Of a stretch of 64,000 nt of DNA, positions 50,505 to 60,714 are shown one piece after another (the first letter of the stretch is position 1; every line of letters starts with the position of its first letter). Under the pieces are notes generated by a model. The model was not told the origin of the DNA. It searched no databases and saw nothing but the letters and a program-made list of their open reading frames with translations. Position numbers and translations under genes: made by a program. Location of the stretch: assembly GCA_951799405.1 (NCBI GenBank), contig OX637354.1:1550001-1614000 (forward strand), read 5' to 3'. Source of the DNA: Agapetus fuscipes (Eukaryota; Arthropoda; Insecta; Trichoptera; Glossosomatidae).

Positions 50505-50765
50505 GCTGAAACTGGAGCCAAATCAAAGATTAAAGAACCAATAAGAAGAGTTAACACAATGTTTGGAGAGCGTGCATTTGCAGTTGCTGGTCCTCTGGCC
50601 TGGAACCACCTGCCACATCATGTGAGAGAGCTAGAAGACCATGGAAAGTTCCGGAATGCACTGAAGACTAGCAAATTTCTGGCATCGTTTGCACAAGCGC
50701 CCTTGGAGTGACTGCATCACGAAACGGCGCTATAAAGAAATCATCAACTCATCATCATCATCATC
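50505..50765 (+). mobile_element. L2/CR1-like LINE 3' end
   Basis: Encodes RRVNTMFGERAFAVAGPLAW and NALKTSKFLASFAQAPLE before a stop; 3' UTR ACGAAACGGCGCTATAAAGA and a (CATCAT)n tail. Confidence 0.75.
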
Positions 50766-51100
50766 TTTAGCTCTAAAAATGAATAGATTCCATTTTCCAC
50801 ATGTAACGCGGTAAGAAGTTACACGACATGTGGACCAGTCTGTAGTCTAGTGGTAACAATTCAGGTTGTGGGTTCGAATCCCAGCGGAGCACAAAAATAT
50901 ACTTTTTTATATTTTCAAAGTATGCGCTTCGCTGGGTTGAAAAATTCATATGCCTTTTTACCAAAGACCGATCACAAAAGTCCATCCAGCCTTACAGCAA
51001 CTAGGTATTGCTTGAGAGTTGGCGCTTTCTATAGCGATGATCAAGCTTGCGAAGGGCTCTTGAGGGGTGATTCGCACAAAAACAACGCTCACTAAATTAT
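50766..51100 (+). repeat. SINE-B2 scrap then SINE-B1
   Basis: 50,766-50,830 is a decayed B2 tail; 50,831-51,100 is B1 from GACCAGTCTGTAGTCTAGTG to CGCTCACTAAATTATTCC. Confidence 0.65.
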
Positions 51101-51103
51101 TCC

Positions 51104-51357
51104 CATGCGGGCTGTAGAACCTTCTTTTTATTTTTACAGGTAAGGAGACCGACCTTGAGCCAAACACTTTAGTTAAAATGAGAGCTTCCCAGCTACTTCC
51201 AGGGCTGATACTACTTTCTTGTGAAGGCTGAGTAAACCTTGCCGGAATTTTATTTTCACCGAAACGGGAAATCATTTTTGACATTCTCGGTGGGATTCAA
51301 CCACGAGCTCTCGGCATGGAATGCAAGTACTCTACTAAATGAGCTATCGACCGGACT
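51104..51357 (-). repeat. SINE-B2, 3' truncated
   Basis: From CTGTAGAACCTTC to the head CTATCGACCGGACTATC. Confidence 0.7.
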
Positions 51358-51437
51358 ATCACATTATATCACATATTATATCATTGAATATAATATTTTT
51401 AAAGAACTAACAAAGTAATGAATTAAAAAAGGAAAAA

Positions 51438-51701
51438 TATAAATATCGCACGTTTAATAATAAAGAGAAATAACTCGAAAATTTGGAAAATCGAGATTTT
51501 GTAATAAAACGCAAGAACAATGCGAAAAGAATAGGTAGAATGCGACAGCCGTTCAATTTGGACGAATATGACCGAGATAAAGCATCGACCGTCTTTTTCA
51601 TCCCATACAAGTTGTACTGGTTGTCTGAACTTTAAACGTGATTTCCCAACATTAATGTTTTTTGAGTTATTGCTCTTTATTATTAAACGTGCGATATATA
51701 A
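51438..51701. mobile_element. MITE R
   Basis: ATATCGCACGTTTAATAATA at the left and TATTATTAAACGTGCGATAT at the right are inverted repeats of about 35 bp. TATA-like sequence on both sides. Confidence 0.65.
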
Positions 51702-51928
51702 CCCCTCAAAGAATTTTATCAAAGTGAATTAGCCTTGTTTTTTGCATACGTTGCTCGCGATATAAAATACGAAAGAGTTTTTCTCTGCAGACTTCAGAAA
51801 AAGTAAAAAAACGCAAAATAATAATATTTAACATTTTTACTATAATTTTTTGAAGAGCAATGCAATTCGCCAACCTATTTTTGCATGTAGAGAAATAGAC
51901 GTTGAGAGTGGCATTAGATAATGTTTAT
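51702..51928. other. Spacer with SINE-G scrap
   Basis: TTTGAAGAGCAATGCAATTCGCCAACC at about 51,852-51,880 is the end of SINE-G. Otherwise unassigned. Confidence 0.4.
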
Positions 51929-52217
51929 AACTTGACTAAGCTACACATATGGTGTCACTTTTTGCCTACGTTATCCTCGGAGGAATCACACGCAGTGAGT
52001 GTGACCTATTTATTTTTTCAGGTAATGAAACGCAAACAGCTTCAGTTGAGGGGGGATTTCCCAGCTGCCGAGGGAGCTGAAGGCTGTGTAAACCTTGCCG
52101 GTATTTTGTTTTTGGTTTGAAATAAACACCGAAACGGGAAATCATTTTTGGCACCCTCGGTGGGATTAGAACCCGGATTCTCTGCATGGAATGTAAGCAT
52201 TCCACCAACTGAGCTAA
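51929..52217 (-). repeat. SINE-B2
   Basis: TTGACTAAGCTACACATATG to AACTGAGCTAAC. Confidence 0.7.
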
Positions 52218-52360
52218 CAATCTAGTGGTTAGCGCTTCGGATTCATAAATGAAACGCGGTGGGGTCGAGTCCCAGCGGTCCACATAAAAATACCATTTAC
52301 ATTTTCAAATACGCTCTTTCCTAGTTGAAATATTCGTATACCTTTACCAAAACCCGGCCC
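52218..52360 (+). repeat. SINE-B1 head and body fragment
   Basis: ATCTAGTGGTTAGCGCTTCG through CCTTTACCAAAACCCGG. Confidence 0.6.
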
Positions 52361-52374
52361 CTTAACTTTTCCTT

Positions 52375-52812
52375 CCTTAACTTATAGGTTGGTATGAGGC
52401 TGACCACCCTCATGGCTATAACCTTTCAGTGATTTCTGAGCCTCCTTTTCTTTGTGCAAACACTTGGGAAAGTGTAGCTTCACGGGAGGGCCTTCTGCCA
52501 CTCGCATCTCACATAACTTTTGCATGCGAGTCCTGTGACACATCCCCGGATGGGATGGATATACAGGGCGTGGGTCAGTGGTGGGGAGACTGACCCTGAG
52601 AGAAGGTGTTAACCACCCATACTGTTAAAAATGGTTTACTTTACCAATAGGAAGGTCGGCAAAAGTTGCAGGACTTATGTTCATTTGAGGTTTGGATTTT
52701 AATTTGTAAGTATACATTCAGCATTTGTAAGCGCGAAATTACACGTGTTTATTTGTGGGCATGCATTTGATATGAGCTTTGAATGTCAATATATCTATGC
52801 AACTTAAATTAT
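52375..52812 (+). repeat. Family A copy interrupted by a 202-bp insert
   Basis: A segments 52,375-52,409 and 52,612-52,812 join at CTGACCACCC|ATACTG, as in intact copies. Confidence 0.75.
52410..52611. mobile_element. 202-bp insert of unknown family with 7-bp target duplication
   Basis: ACCACCC occurs at 52,403-52,409 and 52,612-52,618. Interior is GC-richer (ACATCCCCGGATGGGATGG, GTCAGTGGTGGGGAGACTGA) with no TIR or tRNA-like promoter seen. No other copy in the window. Confidence 0.6.
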
Positions 52813-53029
52813 AGACAGATTTACTCTCGTGCAAGTCCCTTCTATATGACTTTCTCAACCCCATGTGTACAGGTAATTATTAATGATATTCTATATGGGA
52901 TATAGATTGAGCGGATCAAGTCTGTATTGGTCAGTTACCTATTAACCCAAATAGATAGAAACGACCGGCACGGAAAGGGTTGATTCAATAATAGTTAATC
53001 TATTATCTATATTAAGCAACGCGTCACGA

Positions 53030-53100
53030 CAAATTGGTAAAAGATAACTCGTCCATAGACAGCTCGTCCTTGGACAAATCAGTCACACGACAATTCCTCC
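53030..53100. repeat. Foldback N arm fragment
   Basis: ACTCGTCCATAGACAGCTCG and GGACAAATCAGTCACACGAC match the 29.5-kb arm. Confidence 0.5.
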
Positions 53101-53111
53101 AAACCAAATTC

Positions 53112-53180
53112 CAATTCATTGCGCTCTTGGAGTGGCTACATCACGAAACGGCAATATAAAGACATCATCAACTCATCATT
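53112..53180 (+). mobile_element. L2/CR1-like LINE 3' terminus
   Basis: GCGCTCTTGGAGTGGCTACA, ACGAAACGGCAATATAAAGA, then ATCATCAACTCATCATT. Confidence 0.6.
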
Positions 53181-53182
53181 CG

Positions 53183-53374
53183 ACCGGTCTTTTGTCTAGT
53201 GGTTGACATTCTAACTCGTAAGTGGAAGTTTATAGGTTCGAATCCCGGCGGAGCACAAAAAATATACCATAAACATTTTCAAATTTGCTCTTCGCAGGAT
53301 TGAAAAATTCATAAACCTTTACCAATGACCGGTCACCAAAAGATCCATACAGCATTACAGCAACTGGGTCTTGT
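53183..53374 (+). repeat. SINE-B1-type head and body fragment
   Basis: ACCGGTCTTTTGTCTAGTGG through GCAACTGGGTCTTG. Confidence 0.65.
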
Positions 53375-53701
53375 ATACTGACATTCGAGATTAATATCAA
53401 AGGCATGCTCACAAACCTGTGAATTTGCGCTTAAACACACTGCATCTATAATCTATAATTTAAGTTGCAAGGATATACTAACATTTAAAGCTCATATTAA
53501 ATGCATGCCCACAAACAAACACGTGTAGTTCGCGCTTACAAATGCTGAATGTAATCTTACAAATAAATCTAAACCTCAAATGAACATAAACCCTGCAACT
53601 TTTGCCGACATTCCCTGACACAGGGGTGACATTGGCAAAGTGAACCATTTTTTACAGTATGGGTGGTCGGCCTCGTACCAACCTATAAGTCAAGGAATAT
53701 A
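53375..53701 (-). repeat. Family A fragment plus full copy
   Basis: 53,375-53,445 is an internal piece; 53,446-53,701 is a full copy ending CTATAAGTCAAGGAATA. Confidence 0.7.
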
Positions 53702-53769
53702 CAAGCATGCGTCCTCATAAATTAAGAACCCAAATCTTAAATGAATATGGGTAAATAAAATGTTTTAAC

Positions 53770-54011
53770 AGAATAGAACGGCACAGTAACATAACAACAC
53801 ATGACATAACGACACGTCATGACAGAACAACACATGACAAAACAACACAGAAAAGACTCCACTATGACAAAACAACACAAAGAAAAAACATTACCTGACA
53901 AAATATCACAAACATCGCAAACGTCATGTGATTTTTTGTCATTATTGTGTATTGTCATTGTGATGTAATGTCATGAAAGGTTTTGTCACTATGCCGTTCT
54001 AATATGAAACA
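53770..54011. mobile_element. FB3, short foldback element
   Basis: TAGAACGGCACAGTAAC at the left and GTCACTATGCCGTTCTA at the right. The 8-bp repeat GTTTTAAC flanks it (53,762-53,769; 54,012-54,019). Arms are a few degenerate AACGACACATGACA units. Confidence 0.7.
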
Positions 54012-54150
54012 GTTTTAACCCCAATATATATTCTAAGAAACTTTTTAACTTTACATAACCCCTTATAAATCAGTCCTTAAGCGGCTTAAAGCTCTGAACT
54101 TTCACAGACTCAGGTATAGTACGCTGCCAGCTGGTCTAGGCAGGACATTC

Positions 54151-54350
54151 CGTCCTCTCAGTGCTTGTTTGTCTTATCTCCATCAGAGGTAATTTCACAT
54201 GAGCAATGTTTGTATGTGTACTGGACAAATGTGTCTTATGAATGCTGGAAATTGATTTTAAAAATATTGAAAACAACTCTCACATTATCGTGTTTTACGT
54301 TTTTTTTCTTGGCTTAGATTGTGGAATGGTTGGTAAGCCAAACAGGCAAT
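54151..54350 (+). mobile_element. MITE D with internal deletion
   Basis: CGTCCTCTCAGTGCTTGTTT to GGTAAGCCAAACAGGCAATG; the TTGAATCAAA segment is missing. Confidence 0.65.
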
Positions 54351-54360
54351 GGGAGGGAGG

Positions 54361-54495
54361 GCGACATGCTGCATGTGGACTTACAACATGAAAACCCAAT
54401 CTCAAATGAACATAAACCCTGCAACTCTTGCCGACCTTCCCTGAAACAGGCGTGACACAAGTGAACCTTTTTCTTACAGTATGGGTGATAAGCCT
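54361..54495 (-). repeat. Family A fragment
   Basis: CGACATGCTGCATGTGGACT through TACAGTATGGGTG. Confidence 0.65.
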
Positions 54496-54514
54496 TCTTA
54501 TTTTTATTTTAGTA

Positions 54515-55065
54515 TTTATTTTTACAGGTCTTATTCTAATCTTAGATTAGATTAGATTTTTACAGGTAAACCTCATGCACTTCAGTTGAAGTTGGGATTT
54601 CTTAGTTCCCGAGGGAGCTGGTACTAATTTCTTGCGATTGATGATAAAACTTTTGCTGTAACTGTAACTCTGTCTCCATTCCGCTAGGCGTGATCAGGGC
54701 TTCTGCAGAGCCACCTCCATTTCTTCCTATGAAGCATACCTCTTTCAATTCATTCATATCCATCAACTTTTTCATGCATTTTATTCTTTTTACGCTCACT
54801 TTGTATATCCCATTCTTTCACAATCTCTTCAATCTGTAGACTCCACACTTTTCTCGGTCGTCCCTTACCTCTTTTTCCTTTCACACTTCCTCTGTGTATA
54901 TACTTTGTCAGTCTATCATAATTCATTCTTTCCACATGCCCAAACCATCTCATCACATTCTTTTGTACCTTAACTTTGAGTTTTTTTTTTATTATCTTGG
55001 GCTTGAAATAAACACCGAAACAGGAAATCATTTCTGACGCCCTCGGTGGGATTCGAACCCTAGAT
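54515..55065 (-). repeat. SINE-B2 interrupted by RTE-2
   Basis: 54,515-54,640 (with a small duplication around TTTTACAGGT) and 54,983-55,065 (AACACCGAAACAGGAAATCA to GGGATTCGAACCC). Confidence 0.65.
54641..54982 (-). mobile_element. RTE-2 LINE, 5'-truncated, with ORF end
   Basis: Reverse strand encodes KNVMRWFGHVERMNYDRLTK, KGRPRKVWSLQIEEIVKEWD and MHEKVDGYE; ends with an ACAGTT-type tail at 54,654-54,670. Confidence 0.75.
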
Positions 55066-55095
55066 TGTGTAGAATGTGATTCTTAAGACTTGCAT

Positions 55096-55689
55096 TTCCC
55101 TCCGTGAGCTGAGGTTCGAATCCCACCGAGGGTGTCGGAAATGATTTCCCGTTTCGGTGTTTATTTCGAAACCCAAAATAAAATACCGGCAATGATTACT
55201 CAGCCTCCACAATAAATGAATACCAGCCCTCTCGGGAGCTGGGTTACTTCCACTTCAACTGAAATGGTTGGGGTAAGGCCGGCCCCCTTACCCGTAAAAA
55301 TAAATAGGTTCAACTCGCTACGTGTGATCCCTTCGGGGATAAAAAAAACGCAACTAAGCTACACGTATAGTGTAGCTTTTTGCTGCGTTATCCCTGAAGA
55401 GGTCGCATGCGGCGAGTTGAACCTATTTATTTTTTTAGGTAAGGGGGCCGGCCTTACGCCAACCACTTCAGTTAAAGTGGGAGTTTCCCAGCTCCCGAGA
55501 GGGCTGGTACTCATTTATTTTGAAGGCTGAGTAAACCTTACCGGTATTTTATTTTGGGGCTGGAAATAAACACCGAAACGGGAAATCATTCCTGACGCTC
55601 ACGGCATGGAATGCAAGCACTCTACCAACTGATCTATCGACCGTATAGCGCGGCAAAAAGCTCCACTACATGTGTAGCTTAGTTGCGTT
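55096..55689 (+). repeat. SINE-B2 with a second B2 nested in opposite orientation
   Basis: Outer B2: 55,096-55,340 and tail 55,646-55,689 (GCGCGGCAAAAAGC to TTAGTTGCGTT). Inner B2 (reverse): 55,345-55,645. The pair forms an inverted repeat with arms of about 245 bp. Confidence 0.7.
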
Positions 55690-55694
55690 TAAAT

Positions 55695-55750
55695 TCGCGT
55701 CATCTTCGATTCAAATGGCAGATAAGCCAAACAAGCACTGGGGGAACGAC
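55695..55750 (+). mobile_element. MITE D right end
   Basis: CATCTTCGATTCAAATGGCA through CAAGCACTGGGGGAACG. Confidence 0.6.
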
Positions 55751-55867
55751 TTTACAGAATATCCGTTCAGAACCTGCTCCGGATCGATAGTGAAGGCGAG
55801 CTAGAATACAACTGTGCGCAAAGCTTCCCGTATTCCAAATGCTTCCTTTTCTTCTTTATTTTACACT

Positions 55868-56063
55868 AGTCTGGTCGATAGCTCATATCGTAGAGTGCTT
55901 GCATTCCATGCAGAGAGCTCAGGTTCGAATCCCACCGAGGGTGTCAGCTGAAATGATCTCGAGTCTCAGTGTTTAATTTCAACCCAAAATAAAATCGTCG
56001 AAGTAATCCTTGACTTATAGGTTGCTAAGAGGCTGACCACCCATACTGTAAAAATGATTCGCT
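55868..56063 (+). repeat. SINE-B2 5' half then family A fragment
   Basis: B2 from ACTAGTCTGGTCGATAGCTC to 56,002; A from ATCCTTGACTTATAGG to 56,063, cut by the PLE-like element. Confidence 0.65.
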
Positions 56064-56245
56064 TTAAATTATGATTACGGTCGTTAGACATTTTTTGGAA
56101 TGAAAAAAACGGATGCTACTGACCGTGGAAAGAGAAAAACGATTTTCTCTGTGTTTCGTCAGAGTCATATCCGACGTCTTCAGGAGGCGTGTGTCTTCTA
56201 CGAAGAAAAATCACGAACAGAGTTAGTTCGTTATTCTTCTTCGAT
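56064..56245 (-). mobile_element. PLE-like element, truncated
   Basis: ATTATGATTACGGTCGTTAG and ACTGACCGTGGAAAGAG match 62,560-62,590 and the arms of the 62.3-kb element. Confidence 0.55.
56154..56183 (-). ncRNA. Hammerhead-like core motif
   Basis: Reverse strand: CTGAAGA, CGTCGGATATGACTCTGAC, GAAA. Stem II TCGGA / TCTGA with a mismatch. Confidence 0.3.
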
Positions 56246-56249
56246 TCGA

Positions 56250-56330
56250 TAACTAAGCTACGCATATAGTGTAACTTCTTGCCGCGTTATCCCCGAAGGG
56301 TTTTGAAATTGGCGAGGGGAACCTATAACC
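56250..56330 (-). repeat. SINE-B2 3' end
   Basis: ATAACTAAGCTACGCATATA through AGGGGAACCTATAAC. Confidence 0.65.
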
Positions 56331-56580
56331 TAGGACCCTTCTGACACATTCATACATATATGAAGTGGGCTTGAGAACAGTGCAATGCTTTTACATGTCT
56401 GCATATCTACATTGATTTTTTTTGTATTATTACGATTGTATGAGTTTATGTCTGTGTATGTTTAATTATGATTGTGTGTTTTTAATTACTTGCACATATA
56501 TGTGTGTCTAGGCTTAAGTATTTGGATAGTTGTACCTACTCGTGTTTACTCGAAGCTTGAGCTCGAGACCATTCTGGCAT

Positions 56581-56942
56581 TGTCTGGTGTATGCTAGAAT
56601 AATCTTTAATCAACTATAAATACGGATTGCAGTGCCTTGGATGGCATCAGTACCCGAGCCGTTAAGCGGGAAGTAAGAGATTAAACTGTGAACAGAATGT
56701 GAGCAAATTTCTAAAGTATTTTTTTGTTAGTCTTTGGCCACCTATAAATACGGATTGCAGTGCTTTGGAGGGCATCAGTACCCGAGCCGTCAAGCGGGAA
56801 GTACAAAAATTAAAACAGTGAACCAAATTTCTAAAGTAATTTTTGTATAATAAATTTAATCGAAGTTGTATTAAATTGAACCCAAGTGAATCGTAACTCT
56901 ATATTATTTACAATCAGATTAGCTTCACGTGTTGTGACGCCA
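56581..56942 (+). mobile_element. Probable solo LTR with duplicated core promoter
   Basis: TATAAATACGGATTGCAGTG at 56,615 and again at 56,743, each followed by GGCATCAGTACCCGAGCCGT and AAGCGGGAAGTA, then AATAAATTTAATCG. Candidate ends TGTCTGG... and ...TGACGCCA. A retroviral-type U3-R-U5 is the simplest reading; no flanking coding sequence. Confidence 0.4.
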
Positions 56943-57039
56943 TTTTTCATTTGATTCTATCTGATGTACCCGGGTCAGCTATGTGGGTCAAATGCGCACG
57001 AATCCTCATTTACAATTGGCACCTATTTATTTATACACA

Positions 57040-57190
57040 TCGACGGTTTAAAGGAAGTACTCGTACCTAAGCGACGTTTTGATCAAAAATGAGTTTAATA
57101 AACAATAATGAATTTTGAATTGATGATATTAATACCTGTTTCTGGCCAGGCAGAATACGTTGGTGAATTTCATTCCGCTTCTCAAATCTA
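57040..57190. repeat. MITE Q left end followed by SINE-G 3' part
   Basis: CATCGACGGTTTAAAGGAAG (57,046) is Q; 57,110-57,185 matches the end of SINE-G (ATACCTGTTTCTGGCCAGGC, ATTCCGCTTCTCAAATC). Confidence 0.5.
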
Positions 57191-57275
57191 TTCTTTTTAA
57201 TTAAAAAAAAAAAAAAAAAAAAAAACAAGTATGGACATCAAAAACAAAAACAGAAAACAAATTTTAATTTAAAAA

Positions 57276-57339
57276 GGGAATGCATGTAATATGAATCTTA
57301 AATGTAATACGTGTTTACAACTTGGATTATAGATTATAG
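57276..57339 (+). repeat. Family A 3' fragment
   Basis: GGGAATGCATGTAATATGAA to ATTATAGATTATAG. Confidence 0.55.
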
Positions 57340-57548
57340 ATATGATGGAGGTAACCTCGTATCAGAAACTTTTCCAAAAATAGCTTATATGTATATTTTT
57401 ACCTCGGAATCGTGAGTTTTTGCCAAATCTGGAATGTGTGTCGAGCTATAAATACCGCAGATAATAAATCTGCAGGAAATAAATCACTCTGAGAGGTGAG
57501 ATCACTCAAAATATTATTATAATGCGTTTAACCTATTTCCGCAAAACA
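57340..57548. other. Unassigned spacer
   Basis: Nothing recognised. Confidence 0.3.
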
Positions 57549-58213
57549 TAATAGAGAATATCAACGGTTAAAAGGAAGTGGGCATAAGCGACATTTTGGT
57601 CAAAAATGAGTTATGAATGCTATCCTACTTAAATTTTTCCGCTCTTTCTAATGCGCTAACTCCCATAGCTCTACGATGATTTTTGTTGTGGTTTATGCCC
57701 AAGCAAACAACTGCGTTTTCGAAGTATGGTTTTGGTGTAACTGTAAAGCATGGAAGGGGAAGACCTAGGAAAGAATGGATTGATCAGATAAGTGATATTG
57801 CGAATGAATGAAATCTACAGAGTGGAAACAAGAGAAGAGCATGCATAAAAAGAGTGATGAACATAGATGAGATGAAAGAAGTATGCAAGGACAGAGTCAA
57901 GTGGAGGCACTTGTGTGGAGGTACTGGCCATCCCTAGAGGAATGGCGGCAGGATACAAGACAAGACAAGATTTTGTCCTAAAGGCGCTTGTGACATAAAA
58001 AATCTTAAAACATCGTAAAACCACTAAAAATAGGAATGCCAATAAATGCCTTTGTTTATTTTATTTATTTTAGAGCTGTTCCGATTTTAACGATAAAAAA
58101 TAAGATAAAAAATTAAAAAATTATGCCATTTTTCTACAATCTCCAACTTTAAACTGTCCTCCTGAACAATTTAGTTATTGTCGCTTATGCCCTACTTCCT
58201 TTTAACCGTCGAT
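57549..58213. mobile_element. MITE Q interrupted by RTE-2
   Basis: TA-flanked termini TCAACGGTTAAAAGGAAGTG and CTTCCTTTTAACCGTCGA. Body matches 47,747-48,168 apart from the insert. Confidence 0.7.
57742..57973 (+). mobile_element. RTE-2-related LINE 3' fragment inside MITE Q
   Basis: Encodes HGRGRPRKEWIDQISDIANE, a stop, then KRRACIKRVMNIDEMKEVCK and VKWRHLCGGTGHP; tail (ACAAG)n. Confidence 0.7.
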
Positions 58214-58291
58214 ATGTATTACCTTGGAAAATAAGATTATTTTCGCATCCACTTTTTGAGTTATACACTCGTATTTGGTAATCGTTAATCA

Positions 58292-58456
58292 AAGTTGTTC
58301 CATGACTGATAGGTTGGTGTGAGGCTGACCTCCCATGCTGTAAAAACCTGCCAAGGCCACCCCGGTTACAGAGAATGGCGGCAGAAGATGCAAATTTTAT
58401 GTATATGTGAGATTAAGTCTTTATTTTGTACTTAAGTCCACATGCGACATGTGCAA
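58292..58456 (+). repeat. Family A copy, divergent
   Basis: GTTCCATGACTGATAGG to ACATGCGACATGTGCA. Confidence 0.6.
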
Positions 58457-58709
58457 TCTAATCTAATCTAAATTTCAAAGATGTGTAACATTGGGTATTC
58501 ACATTACATGCATTCTCACAAGCAGACACGTACAATTTCGGGCTTTCGCATGCCGCATGTGAACCTACAACATAAAAAACAAATCTCAGAGAGAGACATA
58601 CACCCTGCAACTCCTGCTGACCTTCCCTTACAGGGGTGACATTGGCAAAGTGAACCATTTTCTACAGCATGGGTGGTCAGCCGCATAACAACCTATAAGT
58701 CAAGGAACA
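58457..58709 (-). repeat. Family A copy
   Basis: (TCTAA)n to CCTATAAGTCAAGGAACAT. Forms a convergent pair with the previous copy. Confidence 0.7.
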
Positions 58710-58712
58710 TAC

Positions 58713-59257
58713 ACAACAAATTAGGCAATGTCACCCCTGTATCAGGGAAGGTCGGCAAAAGTTATAGAGTTAATGTTCATTTGAGGTTTACGTACACATT
58801 ATACATTTTAAGTACACATTCAGCATTTGTAACCGGTCGATAGCTCAGTTGGTAGAGTGCTCGCATTCTACCCCGTGAGCTCGGGTTCGAATCCCACCGA
58901 GGAGGGTGTCAGAAATGATTTCATATTTCGGTGTTTATTTCAAACCCCATAATAAAAATACCGGCAAGGTTTACTCAGCCTTCACAAGAAATGAGTACCA
59001 GCCCCCTCGGGAGCTGGGAAACCCCCACTTCAACTGAAGTGGTTGGCGTAAGGCCGGCCCCCTTACCTGTAAAAATAAATAGGTTCAACTCGCCTCATGC
59101 GATCCCTTCGGGGATAACGCGGCAAGAAGTTACACTATATGTGTAGCTTAGTCGCGTTTTTTTTGCGTTGCGTTAACTACACGTGTTTGTTTGTGGGCAT
59201 GCATTTGATATGAGCTTTCAATGTTAATATATCCTTTGCAACTTAGATTATAGATTA
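58713..59257 (+). repeat. Family A copy interrupted by SINE-B2
   Basis: A to CAGCATTTGTAA (58,832), then B2, then AACTACACGTGTTTGTTTGT (59,173) to the ATTATAG tail. Joining the parts restores the normal A sequence. Confidence 0.75.
58833..59172 (+). repeat. SINE-B2, full length (ACCCCGTGAGC subtype)
   Basis: Closest relative of 6,735-7,063. Ends in a TTGCG pentamer tail. Confidence 0.8.
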
Positions 59258-59625
59258 TGTCGTGCTTGGGCAAGTGTATTAAATAAATTTTATACTCGAA
59301 TAAAACGTACCTGGATTTCAGCTGAAGGCTTTGTGTAGGGGTACTGAAAATTTTAACAGAAGCAAGATAAGAGTTGGAAATTTTTGTGAAAACATTTTAA
59401 ACGTTTATATTTCACGAAGCAGAAAGAATTTTAATTAAAACAATATATTGTTTTGCCTACAAAAGCCCTTTCCTGAATTTTCACTTCCATGAAAACTCAA
59501 CATGCATTATCTCTTTCTGCGAACACGTTTTATTTTGTGGTTTTCACTTTGCGAAATTGAAAAATTAATAATTTAATAAAAATACAATGCTTTGTTCTTT
59601 TTGTCTTTTGAAATATATATTTTGT
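59258..59625. other. AT-rich spacer
   Basis: Nothing recognised. Confidence 0.3.
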
Positions 59626-59633
59626 CTACCTAT

Positions 59634-59863
59634 CAGTGGCGAAGGGTGCCATACAAGCCGATTCCCATCGGTTTCCCGTTTAAAATGAGGTAAAAATTAT
59701 GATGAAGTAGACTGCATGGTTTCAATGGGGAAAAAATACGTATAGTTTCTTTGGTTTTAAATGTATTTTTTTAATTTTTACCTATATTTTTTTAACTACT
59801 TTGTTACATCATTTTAAAAGGGAAGCCGATTGGAACCGGCTTGTATGGCACCCTTTGCCACTG
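59634..59863. mobile_element. MITE S (hAT-like)
   Basis: TIRs start CAGTGGCGAAGGGTGCCATA / CAGTGGCAAAGGGTGCCATA and extend about 55 bp to TTTAAAATGA. Flanked by CTACCTAT and CTACCCAT, 8 bp with one mismatch. CAGTGGC ends plus an 8-bp duplication indicate hAT. Confidence 0.75.
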
Positions 59864-60437
59864 CTACCCATATGATGGATGTCGTGGTAGAGGAAGACCG
59901 AGAAGGGTATGGATGGACGAAATTTCCGAAATTGCGAATGAATGGGATATCCAGAGTCACAATAAAAGGAGAGCTTTTATGAAGAAGATTATGACTCTTG
60001 AGGAAATTAAAGAAGTGTGGAAGGACAGAAAGAAATGGCGGTTGATCTGTAATGCTGGCGGCTAGGACTAGGATTTCTCAAGTTTTTCAAATTTTTTGTA
60101 TATGTATTTTAAATTAGAGTTTTGTATTTGATTTTAATATTAATCAATATTTTTGTTGTTTGTTTCTAAAATGTAACTTCTTTTGCATGTTCCTTGACTT
60201 ATAGGTTGGTATGCGGCTGACCAAACATGCTGTAGAAAAGTGTTCACTTTGCTAATGTCACCCCTGTTTCAGGGAAGGTCCGCAGGAGTTGCACGGTGTA
60301 TGCCCATTTGAGATTTGGTTTTTATGTTGTAGGTTCACATACGGCATGCGCAAGCGCGAACTTTTACGTATCTGCTTGTGAGAATGCATGTAATGTGAAT
60401 CCCCAATGTTACATATCTTTGCAACTTAGATTAGATC
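59864..60437 (+). mobile_element. RTE-1 LINE: ORF end and 3' UTR
   Basis: Encodes DGCRGRGRPRRVWMDEISEI and NEWDIQSHNKRRAFMKKIMT before a stop at 60,065. The A block follows at 60,189 and ends TTAGATTAGATCAG. Confidence 0.75.
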
Positions 60438-60714
60438 AGAGTCATCTACTATGCTAGTTTGTTTAAAAATACAACTAACCACTTAAACACTGACCTCGTC
60501 GGCTAAGAGCGTTTCGGTAAATTTGAATGCCCAGTGCACGAGCTCGCTACATCCAAAAAAACAATAAAACTTTTTCTATTTTGATTACACTACAGTACTA
60601 GAGAGAGCTCCAGTCCGCAGTGTAAGAAGAAAGGCAGATTTAACCCTACAGTGTACTTATATATTTTTTGATACCATTAGGAATCTTACTCCCATTATAT
60701 TTGAGGGCATTATA
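60438..60714. other. Unassigned spacer
   Basis: Nothing recognised. Confidence 0.3.
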
